Below, piece after piece: positions 24,721 through 32,676 of a DNA stretch of 32,676 nucleotides; the first letter of the stretch is position 1; each line of letters starts with the position of its first letter. Below the pieces are notes generated by a model, which saw nothing but the letters and a program-made list of their open reading frames with translations, searched no databases and was not told the origin of the DNA. Source of the DNA: CAIVAT01 sp964628215 (lineage in GTDB: Bacteria > Bacteroidota > Bacteroidia > Bacteroidales > FEN-979); contig CAZVNF010000022.1 of assembly GCA_964628215.1 (NCBI GenBank), positions 1 through 32,676 of the forward strand. The letters run 5' to 3'. Position numbers and translations under genes: made by a program.

Positions 24721-25680
24721 TTAATGTTTAATTTCAACTAATCTGACCGGCATGGCAGCGGGTACCAGGCCGGAATGGAGGACGATAAACTGTCCTTTCT
24801 CCCCCGCAATAAATGATGAAAAACCATGCGCCAGGCCGGTATATGGCTGGCGGTTGATACAATAAACGTCGCGGGTGAACGGGTACGACCCTTCGGCAAT
24901 ATACCCGGGGAATGGACGATAAAACTTAGTGCCGGGATCGTTGTCACCCTCCATGGCAATGCCAACCACCTTGAACCGCTTTAAAAAATTGTGGGAAACA
25001 GTATCCGCCGGGTCGCTGATCCAGTTCACACTGATCACCCCGATGGCATTCCTGTTCTTTTCAACGTAATTAATAACCTCGGCGTTGCTTTGAACGGCAA
25101 AACAGGTGGATGGAAATGAATCAATGGCAAACCTTTCTTTAAAATACCTGGGGTTGCCTGATTTGAAATTGTCAAAAACCACCCTCAGCTCTCTTAATTT
25201 TGATTTCCTGTTTATCTGGTCCCATGAGGTAACCTTTCCCTGAAAAATATCTTTTACCGTCTGATAAAAAAAGGCCGTATCCGGATTATCATTGTTAACG
25301 ATGAGAGCCAGCCCGTCGATGGCAATTTTAGTAGTCCTTGGAATATACTGACGCTCCCTGAGCCAGGCAACGTGCTTTTCTGAAAGTTTTCTGTTAACGA
25401 TGATCAGGGGAACCGAGTCGTTCATCAGATCATTGATCACATCTGCTTCTGATTTAAAAAGTGTATCAATGGAAGCATATTTATACATCGCTTCAAATGT
25501 GTATAATTCAGCCTGGATAAGCAGCCGGTAGGAATCATCAACCGATACCTTGATTCTTCCGGCAGTAGGTGTGTCGGTGTTTTTCTGTACGGTACCATCG
25601 CCACATGATACAAACAGCAGGAGTAAGACTATTCCCGCCATATGCAAAAAACCTGTTATGCTCCGGTTGATGATTTTCAT
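24721..25680 (-). CDS. PstS-like substrate-binding lipoprotein
   Basis: 319 residues from ATG at 25680, which gives a clean lipoprotein signal (GIVLLLLFVSC, Cys26 as lipidation site). The mature part is a PBP-like phosphate-binding fold: SVDDSYRLLIQAELYTF, then IDGLALIVNNDNPD, VKDIFQGKVTSWDQIN (the phosphate-ABC signature region), NRNAIGVISVNW, YPFTRDVYCINRQ and FIAGEKGQFIVLHSGLVPA. No PstABC transporter genes are next to it, so it is unlikely to be an ordinary ABC transporter component; the neighbouring TPR and ExbBD-TonB genes point to a role in the envelope (inference). Whether it binds phosphate is open. Confidence 0.82.
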   Translation of the reverse strand: MKIINRSITGFLHMAGIVLLLLFVSCGDGTVQKNTDTPTAGRIKVSVDDSYRLLIQAELYTFEAMYKYASIDTLFKSEADVINDLMNDSVPLIIVNRKLSEKHVAWLRERQYIPRTTKIAIDGLALIVNNDNPDTAFFYQTVKDIFQGKVTSWDQINRKSKLRELRVVFDNFKSGNPRYFKERFAIDSFPSTCFAVQSNAEVINYVEKNRNAIGVISVNWISDPADTVSHNFLKRFKVVGIAMEGDNDPGTKFYRPFPGYIAEGSYPFTRDVYCINRQPYTGLAHGFSSFIAGEKGQFIVLHSGLVPAAMPVRLVEIKH

Positions 25681-25721
25681 CGCTTTATCGCTTAAAATCA
25701 ACTGATTCATTAGAGAGAACA

Positions 25722-25729
25722 CAAATTTA
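25722..25729 (-). promoter_or_regulatory. Possible -7 promoter element for the PstS-like/TPR genes
   Basis: The minus strand reads TAAATTTG (TAnnTTTG), 41 nt upstream of the ATG at 25680, in the gap after the small membrane-protein gene. No -33 TTTG at the right distance. Confidence 0.4.
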
Positions 25730-25756
25730 TGAAATTTATTATTGCAGCTTTAATTA

Positions 25757-25954
25757 TTATTCTTCGTTTCTCTCTCTTGTTTTGGTCCAAAGGCGCGCCA
25801 AACGGAAGCTGCCGTAAAGAAACAGGAAGACTGCAAAAATGATTTTGACCTCTTGGGAAAGGTATTGAAACCGCGGACTTACAAGCACATAGATTCCAAG
25901 AATGAAGTACAGAAGGATGACAAACCAGGAGAAGTACTTGGCAAATTTTTGCAT
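25757..25954 (-). CDS. Small membrane protein, function unknown
   Basis: 65 residues with two predicted transmembrane segments, about 9-26 (FSWFVILLYFILGIYVLV) and 36-53 (VKIIFAVFLFLYGSFRLA), and a charged C-terminus (KTRERNEE). I do not recognise the family. It starts 5 nt after the preceding 109-residue gene, so the two are likely co-transcribed, and the TAnnTTTG element for the PstS-like gene lies just beyond its stop. Confidence 0.65.
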   Translation of the reverse strand: MQKFAKYFSWFVILLYFILGIYVLVSPRFQYLSQEVKIIFAVFLFLYGSFRLARLWTKTRERNEE

Positions 25955-25959
25955 GATGG

Positions 25960-26289
25960 TTATCGTTGAACCTTCCAGTAGGGCAGGCTGTCTTCCTCCG
26001 GAATCTGATTCCAGTAGGCAGGGGTAACCGTTAACCCATCCTTCCGGATGAGTTTCTTTTCATAGAGCACGATAATCGGATTAAAAAGTATATCTGTTAA
26101 TCCTATAACAAAGGTGTCGGGACTGGTTCCGTCTTTTGACTTTTCCTGTTCCATTTTCACTTCATACCGGTTGAATACCAGCAGATTTTTTAGAAAATCC
26201 GCCCGTTCGCGCGAAACGCCGGTTTCGACCACTGTACATCGGGTTCCTTCAATTTCGGCGATATTGTGTTTGCCTTTTAAAATTGCCAT
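25960..26289 (-). CDS. Conserved-looking hypothetical protein, 109 residues
   Basis: A soluble 109-residue protein without signal peptide or membrane segment. It has mixed alpha/beta character, with TRCTVVETGVSRERADFLKN (a strand and a helix) and DTFVIGLTDILFNPIIVLYE. The last part, GLTVTPAYWNQIPEED, is Trp- and Pro-rich. I cannot assign a function. It sits between nuoN and a small membrane protein on the same strand; a palindromic repeat separates it from nuoN. The regular composition and tight spacing to the next gene support that it is real. Confidence 0.65.
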   Translation of the reverse strand: MAILKGKHNIAEIEGTRCTVVETGVSRERADFLKNLLVFNRYEVKMEQEKSKDGTSPDTFVIGLTDILFNPIIVLYEKKLIRKDGLTVTPAYWNQIPEEDSLPYWKVQR

Positions 26290-26301
26290 AATTATTTTTT
26301 T

Positions 26302-26348
26302 CAGTGGAGACGCATGATCAGTGGAGACGCATGATTATGCGTCTCTAC
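26302..26348. repeat. REP-like palindrome with a tandem half-copy
   Basis: CAGTGGAGACGCATGAT occurs twice in tandem (26302-26318 and 26319-26335). The second copy forms a hairpin with the following sequence: GTGGAGACGCAT (26321-26332), loop GATT, ATGCGTCTCTAC (26337-26348), 12 bp with one G-U pair. GTAGAGACGC-type palindromes are, to my knowledge, dispersed repeats in Bacteroidota and cyanobacteria. Confidence 0.75.
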
Positions 26349-26357
26349 AATTCGTGT

Positions 26358-27767
26358 CTAATATAATCCGAAACTCAGGTTGAATACCATTTCGTAAATG
26401 GAACTGGCAAAACCAATGATCACCATGCCGGCCACACACATGAGCAGGCCAAGCCTGGTATATGCATCGCTTTTAAATTTTGCGATCGGCTGGTCGCTGT
26501 TGTTGAGGAGCATGGCCTTGATCACCAATAAATAATAGTATAAGGAGATGATGGTGTTGATCAGGGCGATCAGAACAAGGATGTAGTAACCTTGTTTTGC
26601 AGCTGCCGTAAACAGGAAAAATTTTCCGAAAAACCCTGCCAGGGGCGGGATGCCTGCCAGTGAAAACAAGGCCAGCATCATTACCAGGCTCAAGTTGGGG
26701 TTGGTGCGGTAAAGACCGTCATAATCGTCAATATTTTCTTTACCGGTACGATTTGAAATAATACCAACAACACCAAAGGCTCCCAGGTTGGAAAAGATAT
26801 ACACCAGGGCGAAATAGATGACCGTGGTCATCCCCAGCTGGCTGGCACCAATGATACCCAGCAGGATGAAGCCCGCCTGGGCAATAGAAGAAAATGCAAG
26901 GAAACGTTTGAGATTCTGCTGGCGCAGGGCGAAGAGGTTTCCAATGGTTATGGTAAGGATGGTGATGACATAAAGCAGGTCGCTCCACATCACCGCGATC
27001 TTATAAAATACGGTATAAAGAATGATTGTGAAAATAAAAACAGCCGCTCCTTTTGAGATCACCGAAAGATAGGAAGCAACATTCACCGGGGCACCTTCGT
27101 ACACGTCAGCGGTCCAGAGGTGGAAAGGCACGAGTGAAATCTTGAATGCCATCCCGGCGAAGAAGAAAATGAATGCAAGCACCTGGAGCGGAGCACCGGT
27201 TATCAGGGGTGCCACATCAGCAAAGTACATCGTTCCGGTGGTACCGTATATCATGGAAAGTCCATACAGAAGAATGCCTGACGACAATGCAGAGGTAAAA
27301 ATCAATTTGACGCCCGCTTCGGCTGATTTTTCTTTCAGACGTTCATAGGCAGCAAGTGCTGCTACAGGAATGGTGGCGAGTTCAAGACCGATATAAAACA
27401 TCAGGAAATCCCCGGAGGAGATCATGTAATTCATCCCGATCAGGGTGGAAAGAATCAGAATGAAAAATTCACTGATCTTCTCCTTGTTCTGGTCCTGTTT
27501 CAACCAGTCAACCGACTGTATAAAAACGATGAGAACCCCGATATTCAGGATGTTTTTCAGCGTCATGGTGAGTTGTGTCGACTGATACATGCCTCCGAAC
27601 AGGATGCCGGGGGTTCCCGGTAAAAAACCTACGACCGTTGCGGCAGCCATCAGGAGAATAGCCGGTAAAATGATTTTGCGCTTCTGCGAATCAGGCAGAA
27701 ATATTTCGACAATCAATAAGATCACTGTGATGGCAATCAGCAGCAATTCATGTCTCATTATCAGCAT
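26358..27767 (-). CDS. nuoN: NADH-quinone oxidoreductase subunit N
   Basis: 469 residues, about 13-14 membrane helices. It shows the antiporter-like subunit signature FKISLVPFHLWTADVYEGAP and a conserved lysine helix SVISKGAAVFIF, plus LAGIPPLAGFFGKFFLF, the typical NuoN motif near the discontinuous helix. NuoN is one of three proton-pumping, Mrp-related subunits in the complex I membrane arm. It is last in the visible nuo order. ATG at 27767 is given; an in-frame ATG at 27758 (MRHELLL) is equally possible. It lies 75 nt after nuoM, with a palindromic repeat between them. Confidence 0.94.
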   Translation of the reverse strand: MLIMRHELLLIAITVILLIVEIFLPDSQKRKIILPAILLMAAATVVGFLPGTPGILFGGMYQSTQLTMTLKNILNIGVLIVFIQSVDWLKQDQNKEKISEFFILILSTLIGMNYMISSGDFLMFYIGLELATIPVAALAAYERLKEKSAEAGVKLIFTSALSSGILLYGLSMIYGTTGTMYFADVAPLITGAPLQVLAFIFFFAGMAFKISLVPFHLWTADVYEGAPVNVASYLSVISKGAAVFIFTIILYTVFYKIAVMWSDLLYVITILTITIGNLFALRQQNLKRFLAFSSIAQAGFILLGIIGASQLGMTTVIYFALVYIFSNLGAFGVVGIISNRTGKENIDDYDGLYRTNPNLSLVMMLALFSLAGIPPLAGFFGKFFLFTAAAKQGYYILVLIALINTIISLYYYLLVIKAMLLNNSDQPIAKFKSDAYTRLGLLMCVAGMVIIGFASSIYEMVFNLSFGLY

Positions 27768-27796
27768 CTTGTATGTTGTTTTAAGTTTCTATACCT

Positions 27797-27834
27797 CACC
27801 TCCGGCCCCTCTCCCCAGGGAAAGGGGAGCAGGC
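27797..27834. repeat. Dispersed-type palindromic repeat between nuoM and nuoN
   Basis: The plus strand contains CCTCTCCCC then AGGGAAA then GGGGAGCAGG: a 9-bp stem (CTCCCC with GGGGAG, then three pairs after a bulged C) in a C/G-rich island. The surrounding CTCACCTCCGGCCCCTCT, translating as SPPAPLPRERG, belongs to a family of short repeats often seen between genes in many bacteria (recollection, not searched). Confidence 0.6.
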
Positions 27835-27842
27835 AGATGAGC

Positions 27843-29357
27843 TTAATTAATTATTCCAGGTGCGGCTGCCAGTAACTTTTGAACAATAGGCCCTAAACCG
27901 CCGGTGATCATATCAGAGAGCCATAATGGAGCCATCCCGATAAAAGTGATCCCGAAAATCAGGGTGATCACACTTACTTTGTCATACCATTTTGCATCTG
28001 TGATGGTTTCAAAGGCTTCATTTTTAATTTTTCCCAGCAAAAGTGTACCAACTACCCTGAGTACATACACAGCGGTAACCACGATGGACGAAGCTGCAAT
28101 AATGGTAGCTACCCGGTGGAAAGTATCCACATTTTGAAAAGAACCAATGAAGATGGTCATTTCAGCCACAAAACCACTGAAACCAGGAAGTCCGAGTGAT
28201 GCAAGACCGGCAATTACATAAGCAACTCCCAGGAATGGCATTACCTTCATCAGCCCGCCCATTTCATTGATGAACCGGGTATGGGTTCGTCCGTAAATCA
28301 TGCCGATAAGTGCAAAGAAGAGGGCTGTCATGATGCCGTGAGAGATCATCTGCATGATGGCGCCGTTCATGGCTGTCTGGTTGAACATCAGGATGGCAAA
28401 GAGCACCAGGGCACAATGGCTCACCGATGAATAGGCGTTGATGTATTTCAGGTCTTTTTGCCAGACGGCTCCAAGCGCTCCGTAAATAACACCGATGGTG
28501 GCCAGGATCAGGAAAATCCAGCCCAATTCATGTGCCGCTTCCGGGAGAAGGAATACAGCTACCCGGTAACAACCATATCCGCCAAGTTTCATCAGCACGC
28601 CGGCATGGAGCATCGATACGGCTGTTGGAGCAGATGCGTGGCCGTCGGGCGACCAGGTGTGGAATGGGAACATGGCGCCAAGTACCCCAAATCCCGTGAA
28701 AAGAAAAGGGAAGAGGAATAGTTGCGCACCTAAGGGTATGGATTGCTTCGAAATCTTGATGAGGTCGAACGTCAGCGGTCCGCCTGCAGGGGCCGAGTTA
28801 AAATAGATGCCGATCACGCCCAGAAGAATAAACGCAGAACCGCCCATGAGCATCAGCGTAAGTTTCATGGCTGAATAATGACGCGGTCCGCTTCCCCAGA
28901 TCCCGATAAGCAAGTACATAGGGATCACGGCCAGTTCATAAAAGAGGAACATGGTGAACAGGTCGAGGGAGATGAAAAATCCGAAAACCCCGGCAGCCAG
29001 AAGGATCAGCGAGGTAAAAAACTCCCTGGGCAGATCCACGATATCCCAGCTGGCAAAGATGCCGGCAAATACCACCAGTGCGGTGAGTCCGATCATGGCC
29101 ACCGAAACACCATCGACACCCAGGTAAAAATGGATGTTGAGGGTTTCATACCATACGTTGTCCTGAACAAAGAGGACTTCGGCCATGTTGCCGGCCCTGC
29201 GTTCGGCCAGGTAAAGTAAGATCAGTGCAATGGCACTCAACAGTTGCAGGCTCATCCCCACCACCGATACCCATTTCACCTGCATATGGGATTTGCTGAA
29301 TAAAATACCAATTATGGTGAGAACCGGTATAATGATAAATAGTGTCAGAATACTCAT
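27843..29357 (-). CDS. nuoM: NADH-quinone oxidoreductase subunit M
   Basis: 504 residues, about 14 membrane helices. Diagnostic stretches: LFYELAVIPMYLLIGIWG (with the key helix-5 glutamate), FPFHTWSPDGHASAPTAVSM, LHAGVLMKLGGYG (lysine helix) and LASLGLPGFSGFVAEM. NuoM is a proton-pumping antiporter-like subunit of complex I and matches the usual length of about 500. It starts 12 nt after nuoL ends. No inserted or missing segment is evident. Confidence 0.95.
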   Translation of the reverse strand: MSILTLFIIIPVLTIIGILFSKSHMQVKWVSVVGMSLQLLSAIALILLYLAERRAGNMAEVLFVQDNVWYETLNIHFYLGVDGVSVAMIGLTALVVFAGIFASWDIVDLPREFFTSLILLAAGVFGFFISLDLFTMFLFYELAVIPMYLLIGIWGSGPRHYSAMKLTLMLMGGSAFILLGVIGIYFNSAPAGGPLTFDLIKISKQSIPLGAQLFLFPFLFTGFGVLGAMFPFHTWSPDGHASAPTAVSMLHAGVLMKLGGYGCYRVAVFLLPEAAHELGWIFLILATIGVIYGALGAVWQKDLKYINAYSSVSHCALVLFAILMFNQTAMNGAIMQMISHGIMTALFFALIGMIYGRTHTRFINEMGGLMKVMPFLGVAYVIAGLASLGLPGFSGFVAEMTIFIGSFQNVDTFHRVATIIAASSIVVTAVYVLRVVGTLLLGKIKNEAFETITDAKWYDKVSVITLIFGITFIGMAPLWLSDMITGGLGPIVQKLLAAAPGIIN

Positions 29358-29369
29358 TATTCTTTGGTA

Positions 29370-31295
29370 TTAGTTGGTCAGTAAATAGGTGAATAACAAG
29401 GTGAACAGCACCACACCCGAAACAAAAACCAGGGCATACTGCTGTAATTGTCCCGACTGGAAGCCTTTAATCCGGTCGGACACCTCATTGGTTACATATG
29501 ATATTCCGTTCATCGAACCATCAACAATATGGCGATCAAACCATGCGATAGGACGTGAAACATAATTGAATATGATTTTCTTGGTGATAAAGAGATACAC
29601 TTCATCAATATAGAACTTGTGAAATGCCGCCCTGGAAAATCCGCCGAGGGCATTGAAAATCTTGTCGGGCATGCTGGTTTCTTTGCGATAGAAGACAGTA
29701 GCAATTCCGATGCCGATAAGTCCGACCAGAACCGCCGGAATGGCGATGGCCATATCAAGGTGCGCCTGGAAGGGCATGCGGTCGGAGGTAACCAGGTGAG
29801 AGAATGGGATAAACCCTGCCAGCAGTGCGCCAATGGAAAGGAGCATCAGCGGGATGGTCATGAATTTCGACCCTTCGTGCGGTGTGTGGTGATAATGGGT
29901 ATCTTTCCCCCAGAATATGGAGAAATAGAGGCGGAACATATAAAAAGCGGTCAAACCCGAAACGATCATCTCAACCCAGTACAGCAACATGCTTTTCTCA
30001 TGGCCGGCAGCCAGGATCTCATCTTTGCTGAAGAACCCCGACAAGGGGGGTACCCCGGCGATGGCGATACAGGCAATAAGGAAAGTTGCATGTGTGATGG
30101 GAAGATATTTTCGCAACCCGCCCATGTCGTTCATCACATTGCTGTGCACGGCATGAATGATGGCTCCGGCTCCAAGGAACAGGAGTGATTTGAAGAATGC
30201 GTGTGTAAAGAGATGGAACATGGAAGCCATGTAGCCAAGACCCTCATGCCCGCCATAGCCTGAAACCCCGAGGGCAAACATCATCATGCCGATCTGCGAC
30301 ATGGTGGAATAGGCGAGCACACGCTTGATATCAAACTGGGTACAGGCGATCACCGCGGCAAATATGGAACTGAAAGCTCCAACATACATCACCACGTCGA
30401 GGGCAACGGGAGCGGCAAATATGTAAATCGGGAACAAACGGGCTACAAGGTAAACCCCGGCCACAACCATCGTTGCGGCATGAATGAGTGCCGATACAGG
30501 CGTGGGGCCTTCCATGGCATCGGGCAGCCATATATGCAGCGGGAACATGGCCGATTTACCTGCACCCCCCATAAAGATGAAGATCATAGACCAGGTCATG
30601 GTGGATAATCCGAGGAACATGATTCCAGTTCCGGAAGAAAAAGCAGGGCTGTTGGCGCCGGTAAGGGTAAGGAAATCGAAGGTTCCTGTAGAAAATGACA
30701 GCATGAGGATACCGATCAGGAAGCCCAGGTCGGCAAAACGGGTGACAATAAATGCTTTTTTTGAGGCTGAGACAGCAGAATCTTTGGTATAATAAAAACC
30801 GATCAGCAGGTAAGAGGAAACGCCCACGAGTTCCCAGAAGATATACATCTGGAAGATGTTGGTAGCCACTACCAGGCCCAGCATGGAAAAACTGAAGAGA
30901 GACAGGGTGGCGAAAAAACGCATGAACCCCTTTTCACCATCCATGTAGCCGATGGAATAGACATGCACCATAAACGAAACCGTAGTGATCACGATCAGCA
31001 TCATCACAGAGATGGGATCGAGCAGCACGCCCATGTCTATATGCAGGGTGTCGGTAAGGTTCAGCCAGCGCATGTTGAAGGCCAGAAATTTCTGGAATGA
31101 GCCGTCGGCAGCCTTTTCAAGCACAAAAAAGTACTTGTAGGCCGTAACCAGCGACAGGATCCATATAACAAACAGACCCGCCGTGCCGGCGAATCCGGAG
31201 ACCAGCGGCTTAAAACGGTTTCCGAACAGGCCAACCACCACAAACATGAGCAGGGGTATGAGCAGGATCCAAACGGTGTAACTGAAATCGAGCAT
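29370..31295 (-). CDS. nuoL: NADH-quinone oxidoreductase subunit L
   Basis: 641 residues, about 16 membrane helices plus the long C-terminal lateral part typical of NuoL. Signatures: FWELVGVSSYLLIGFYY, FPLHIWLPDAMEGPTPVSAL, IHAATMVVAGVYLVARLFP, and the Mrp-type AGVPPLSGFFSKDEIL. The C-terminal ~90 residues include HKFYIDEVYLF and a final membrane helix (YALVFVSGVVLFTLLFTYLL), the anchor of the lateral helix. It is the distal proton-pumping subunit. It follows nuoK by 18 nt. Confidence 0.95.
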   Translation of the reverse strand: MLDFSYTVWILLIPLLMFVVVGLFGNRFKPLVSGFAGTAGLFVIWILSLVTAYKYFFVLEKAADGSFQKFLAFNMRWLNLTDTLHIDMGVLLDPISVMMLIVITTVSFMVHVYSIGYMDGEKGFMRFFATLSLFSFSMLGLVVATNIFQMYIFWELVGVSSYLLIGFYYTKDSAVSASKKAFIVTRFADLGFLIGILMLSFSTGTFDFLTLTGANSPAFSSGTGIMFLGLSTMTWSMIFIFMGGAGKSAMFPLHIWLPDAMEGPTPVSALIHAATMVVAGVYLVARLFPIYIFAAPVALDVVMYVGAFSSIFAAVIACTQFDIKRVLAYSTMSQIGMMMFALGVSGYGGHEGLGYMASMFHLFTHAFFKSLLFLGAGAIIHAVHSNVMNDMGGLRKYLPITHATFLIACIAIAGVPPLSGFFSKDEILAAGHEKSMLLYWVEMIVSGLTAFYMFRLYFSIFWGKDTHYHHTPHEGSKFMTIPLMLLSIGALLAGFIPFSHLVTSDRMPFQAHLDMAIAIPAVLVGLIGIGIATVFYRKETSMPDKIFNALGGFSRAAFHKFYIDEVYLFITKKIIFNYVSRPIAWFDRHIVDGSMNGISYVTNEVSDRIKGFQSGQLQQYALVFVSGVVLFTLLFTYLLTN

Positions 31296-31313
31296 ATGTC
31301 AACAATTTACAAT

Positions 31314-31631
31314 TTAATATTTCATTTCATTCATCTTCTCCACATCGATGTTGACGAGGCGGCGGTAGATATTGATAATGATGGCGATGGCCATCGATGC
31401 TTCCGCTGCGGCAACAGCGATGATGAAAATACTGAAAAACATTCCCTCGAGGTGATCGGGGTAAAGTATTTTATTGAATGCCACAAAGTTGATGTTGACC
31501 GAATTCAGAATCAACTCGGTCGACATAAGGATTGTGATCAGGTTTTTCCGGACCAGAAATCCATAAATACCGACAAAGAACATGATGGTGCCGGTGATTA
31601 AAAACCAGGTTAATGGAACGCCTTCGAACAT
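31314..31631 (-). CDS. nuoK: NADH-quinone oxidoreductase subunit K
   Basis: 105 residues with three membrane helices, matching the family length of about 100. The two conserved membrane glutamates are present in MSTELILNSVNINFV and AAAEASMAIAIIINIYR (E36 and E72 in E. coli NuoK). NuoK links the quinone site to the antiporter-like subunits. It lies 21 nt after nuoJ and 18 nt before nuoL. Confidence 0.95.
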   Translation of the reverse strand: MFEGVPLTWFLITGTIMFFVGIYGFLVRKNLITILMSTELILNSVNINFVAFNKILYPDHLEGMFFSIFIIAVAAAEASMAIAIIINIYRRLVNIDVEKMNEMKY

Positions 31632-31652
31632 ATCGTCAGGGTATTATATAAA

Positions 31653-32165
31653 TTAATCTTTACGTTTCTTAGCAAGGATAATGGCTCCCACCATGGCGGC
31701 CAGCAACAGGATGCTGATCACTTCAAAAGGCAGGGCATATCCGTATTTTTCGGTACTGATAAGGCTTTTGGCGATCATCCGGATGTTGGTGCGGTCGCCC
31801 CCGGATACAACCTCCACGGGGAAATTATGCTGTAAAATAGTAGCAATGGTGATCAGCGCACCGCCAAGAGCCGCCAGAAAAGCCGGGATGATCTTTTTCA
31901 GGTCGGGAGCTTCCAGCTTTTCAGCGATATGGCTGGTAAGGAGGATCGAAAAAATGATCAGCACCACAATACCGCCCGCATAGAGGGTAAGCTGTATGGC
32001 AGCAAGGAAGTTAAACCTCAGGAGGAAATACATGCCCCCGGTAGCTACCAGTACAAACAAAAGGTACGTGGCTGAGCGAAGGATACGCCGGCTGGTCACC
32101 GTCAGAATGGAAAAAACGATAATGACTGCCGAGAAGATCGCAAACATCAATTGATTTGGTGTCAT
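31653..32165 (-). CDS. nuoJ: NADH-quinone oxidoreductase subunit J
   Basis: 170 residues from ATG at 32165, overlapping the nuoI stop by 4 nt (ATGA), which indicates translational coupling and decides the start over upstream in-frame options. It has five membrane helices; LRSATYLLFVLVATGGMYFL and FLAAIQLTLYAGGIVVLIIF are the conserved NuoJ core, containing the helix TM3 region that changes shape during turnover. It forms part of the proton-translocating membrane arm with NuoK. Confidence 0.94.
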   Translation of the reverse strand: MTPNQLMFAIFSAVIIVFSILTVTSRRILRSATYLLFVLVATGGMYFLLRFNFLAAIQLTLYAGGIVVLIIFSILLTSHIAEKLEAPDLKKIIPAFLAALGGALITIATILQHNFPVEVVSGGDRTNIRMIAKSLISTEKYGYALPFEVISILLLAAMVGAIILAKKRKD

Positions 32166-32644
32166 TCTACAATATCTTTTATGATGGATGATCCGGGTTG
32201 ATTCAATGTCTTGTTCAGTTTCGACCGGTCGAATACCGCATGCTCGAACTCCTGTCCCCAGGCCAGTGCATCCGACGGGCATGATTTGATACACAGCCCG
32301 CAAAAGGTGCACATCCCAAGGTGGTAAATATGCTTGTCGATGATGCGTTTCTTTTTGCCGTCGGGCATGTCGATCTTCGCCTGCAGGATCTCAATGGAAC
32401 CATTCGGGCAGGCCGTTTCACATATCCCGCAGCCGGTGCAGCGATGTTCGTTGCGATCGTTGTGGGGCATGATCACCTCACCCTTGAACCGGTCGTACAT
32501 TTTCAGTGTTTTCCGGTTTTCCGGGTACTGCTGGGTTACGATCTCCCCGGGGCTGAAGAAGTATCTTCCGGTTACTTTCATCCCCGTAAGGAGCGATTTA
32601 ACCGTGTGAAAGATATCTGCAAAGTATTCGTAAATGCTGTTCAT
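32162..32644 (-). CDS. nuoI: NADH-quinone oxidoreductase subunit I, two [4Fe-4S] clusters
   Basis: 160 residues. Two ferredoxin motifs are visible: CTGCGICETACP (about 69-80) and CTFCGLCIKSCP (about 112-123), each CxxCxxCxxxCP, binding clusters N6a and N6b that carry electrons toward the quinone-reducing end. The N-terminal helix region (SLLTGMKVTGRYFF) lies at the membrane. It overlaps nuoJ by 4 nt. The 32 nt beyond its start reach the window edge; nuoH is expected there but cannot be confirmed. Confidence 0.94.
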   Translation of the reverse strand: MNSIYEYFADIFHTVKSLLTGMKVTGRYFFSPGEIVTQQYPENRKTLKMYDRFKGEVIMPHNDRNEHRCTGCGICETACPNGSIEILQAKIDMPDGKKKRIIDKHIYHLGMCTFCGLCIKSCPSDALAWGQEFEHAVFDRSKLNKTLNQPGSSIIKDIVE

Positions 32645-32676
32645 AGTTTTCTAAAAATGCCAACCCATTAATACGA

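Noticed and set aside
24721..25680. Ordinary phosphate ABC transporter locus
   Set aside because: Only the binding-protein fold is present; no permease or ATPase genes lie nearby.
26302..26348. Palindrome after nuoN as an intrinsic terminator
   Set aside because: No T-run follows on the minus strand; it fits a dispersed repeat better.
29619..30188. 189-residue plus-strand frame opposite nuoL
   Set aside because: Antisense shadow of a conserved membrane protein gene.

Overview
The window looks like chromosomal DNA from a member of the Bacteroidota, probably an uncultured Bacteroidales-like lineage. Grounds: several intergenic regions carry the phylum's -7 promoter element TAnnTTTG (once with TTTG at the right spacing); Shine-Dalgarno sequences are mostly absent; an ExbB-ExbD-ExbD-TonB set lies beside a PstS-like lipoprotein and a TPR protein; and two membrane-anchored TPR regulators end in AraC-type or LuxR-type DNA-binding domains. 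I see no tRNA, rRNA, CRISPR array, transposase or phage gene.

Layout. (1) 1-1263 (-): 3'-truncated AraC-type regulator with a membrane anchor. (2) 1434-9437 (+): four tightly packed signalling genes: a membrane hybrid histidine kinase with an MCP-like front half and three receivers, a fused CheB-CheR, and two paralogous soluble receiver-kinase proteins. (3) 9467-11269 (-): membrane TPR protein with a LuxR-like HTH, convergent with the cluster. (4) 11575-15870 (+): MscS-type channel followed by an exported protein with the metal-ligand pattern of zinc-dependent phospholipase C / S1-P1 nuclease. (5) 15916-18862 (+): SUMF-OmpA fusion, small outer-membrane beta-barrel, clear terminator, lipoprotein resembling lysozyme inhibitors. 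(6) 18909-19799 (-): exported endonuclease/exonuclease/phosphatase-family protein. (7) 19919-22892 (-): exbB-exbD-exbD-tonB with its own well-formed promoter. (8) 22992-25680 (-): TPR protein and PstS-like lipoprotein. (9) 25757-26289 (-): two small unknown genes. (10) 26358-32644 (-): nuoI-J-K-L-M-N, the membrane arm of complex I plus its ferredoxin-like subunit, with palindromic repeats after nuoM and after nuoN.

The most interesting region is 1434-9437. The first kinase has an MCP-like organisation (helical periplasmic domain, HAMP repeats) and a coiled coil built from three 21-residue Gln/Glu-rich repeats, each with paired Glu. It is followed directly by CheB-CheR with its recognisable catalytic residues, but no MCP, CheA, CheW or CheY-only gene is in the window. 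This suggests, as inference, chemotaxis-style adaptation acting on a histidine kinase, with two REC-kinase proteins downstream in the relay. Second is the MscS channel paired with a predicted trinuclear-zinc hydrolase.

All functions are read from motifs and gene order; no database search was run.
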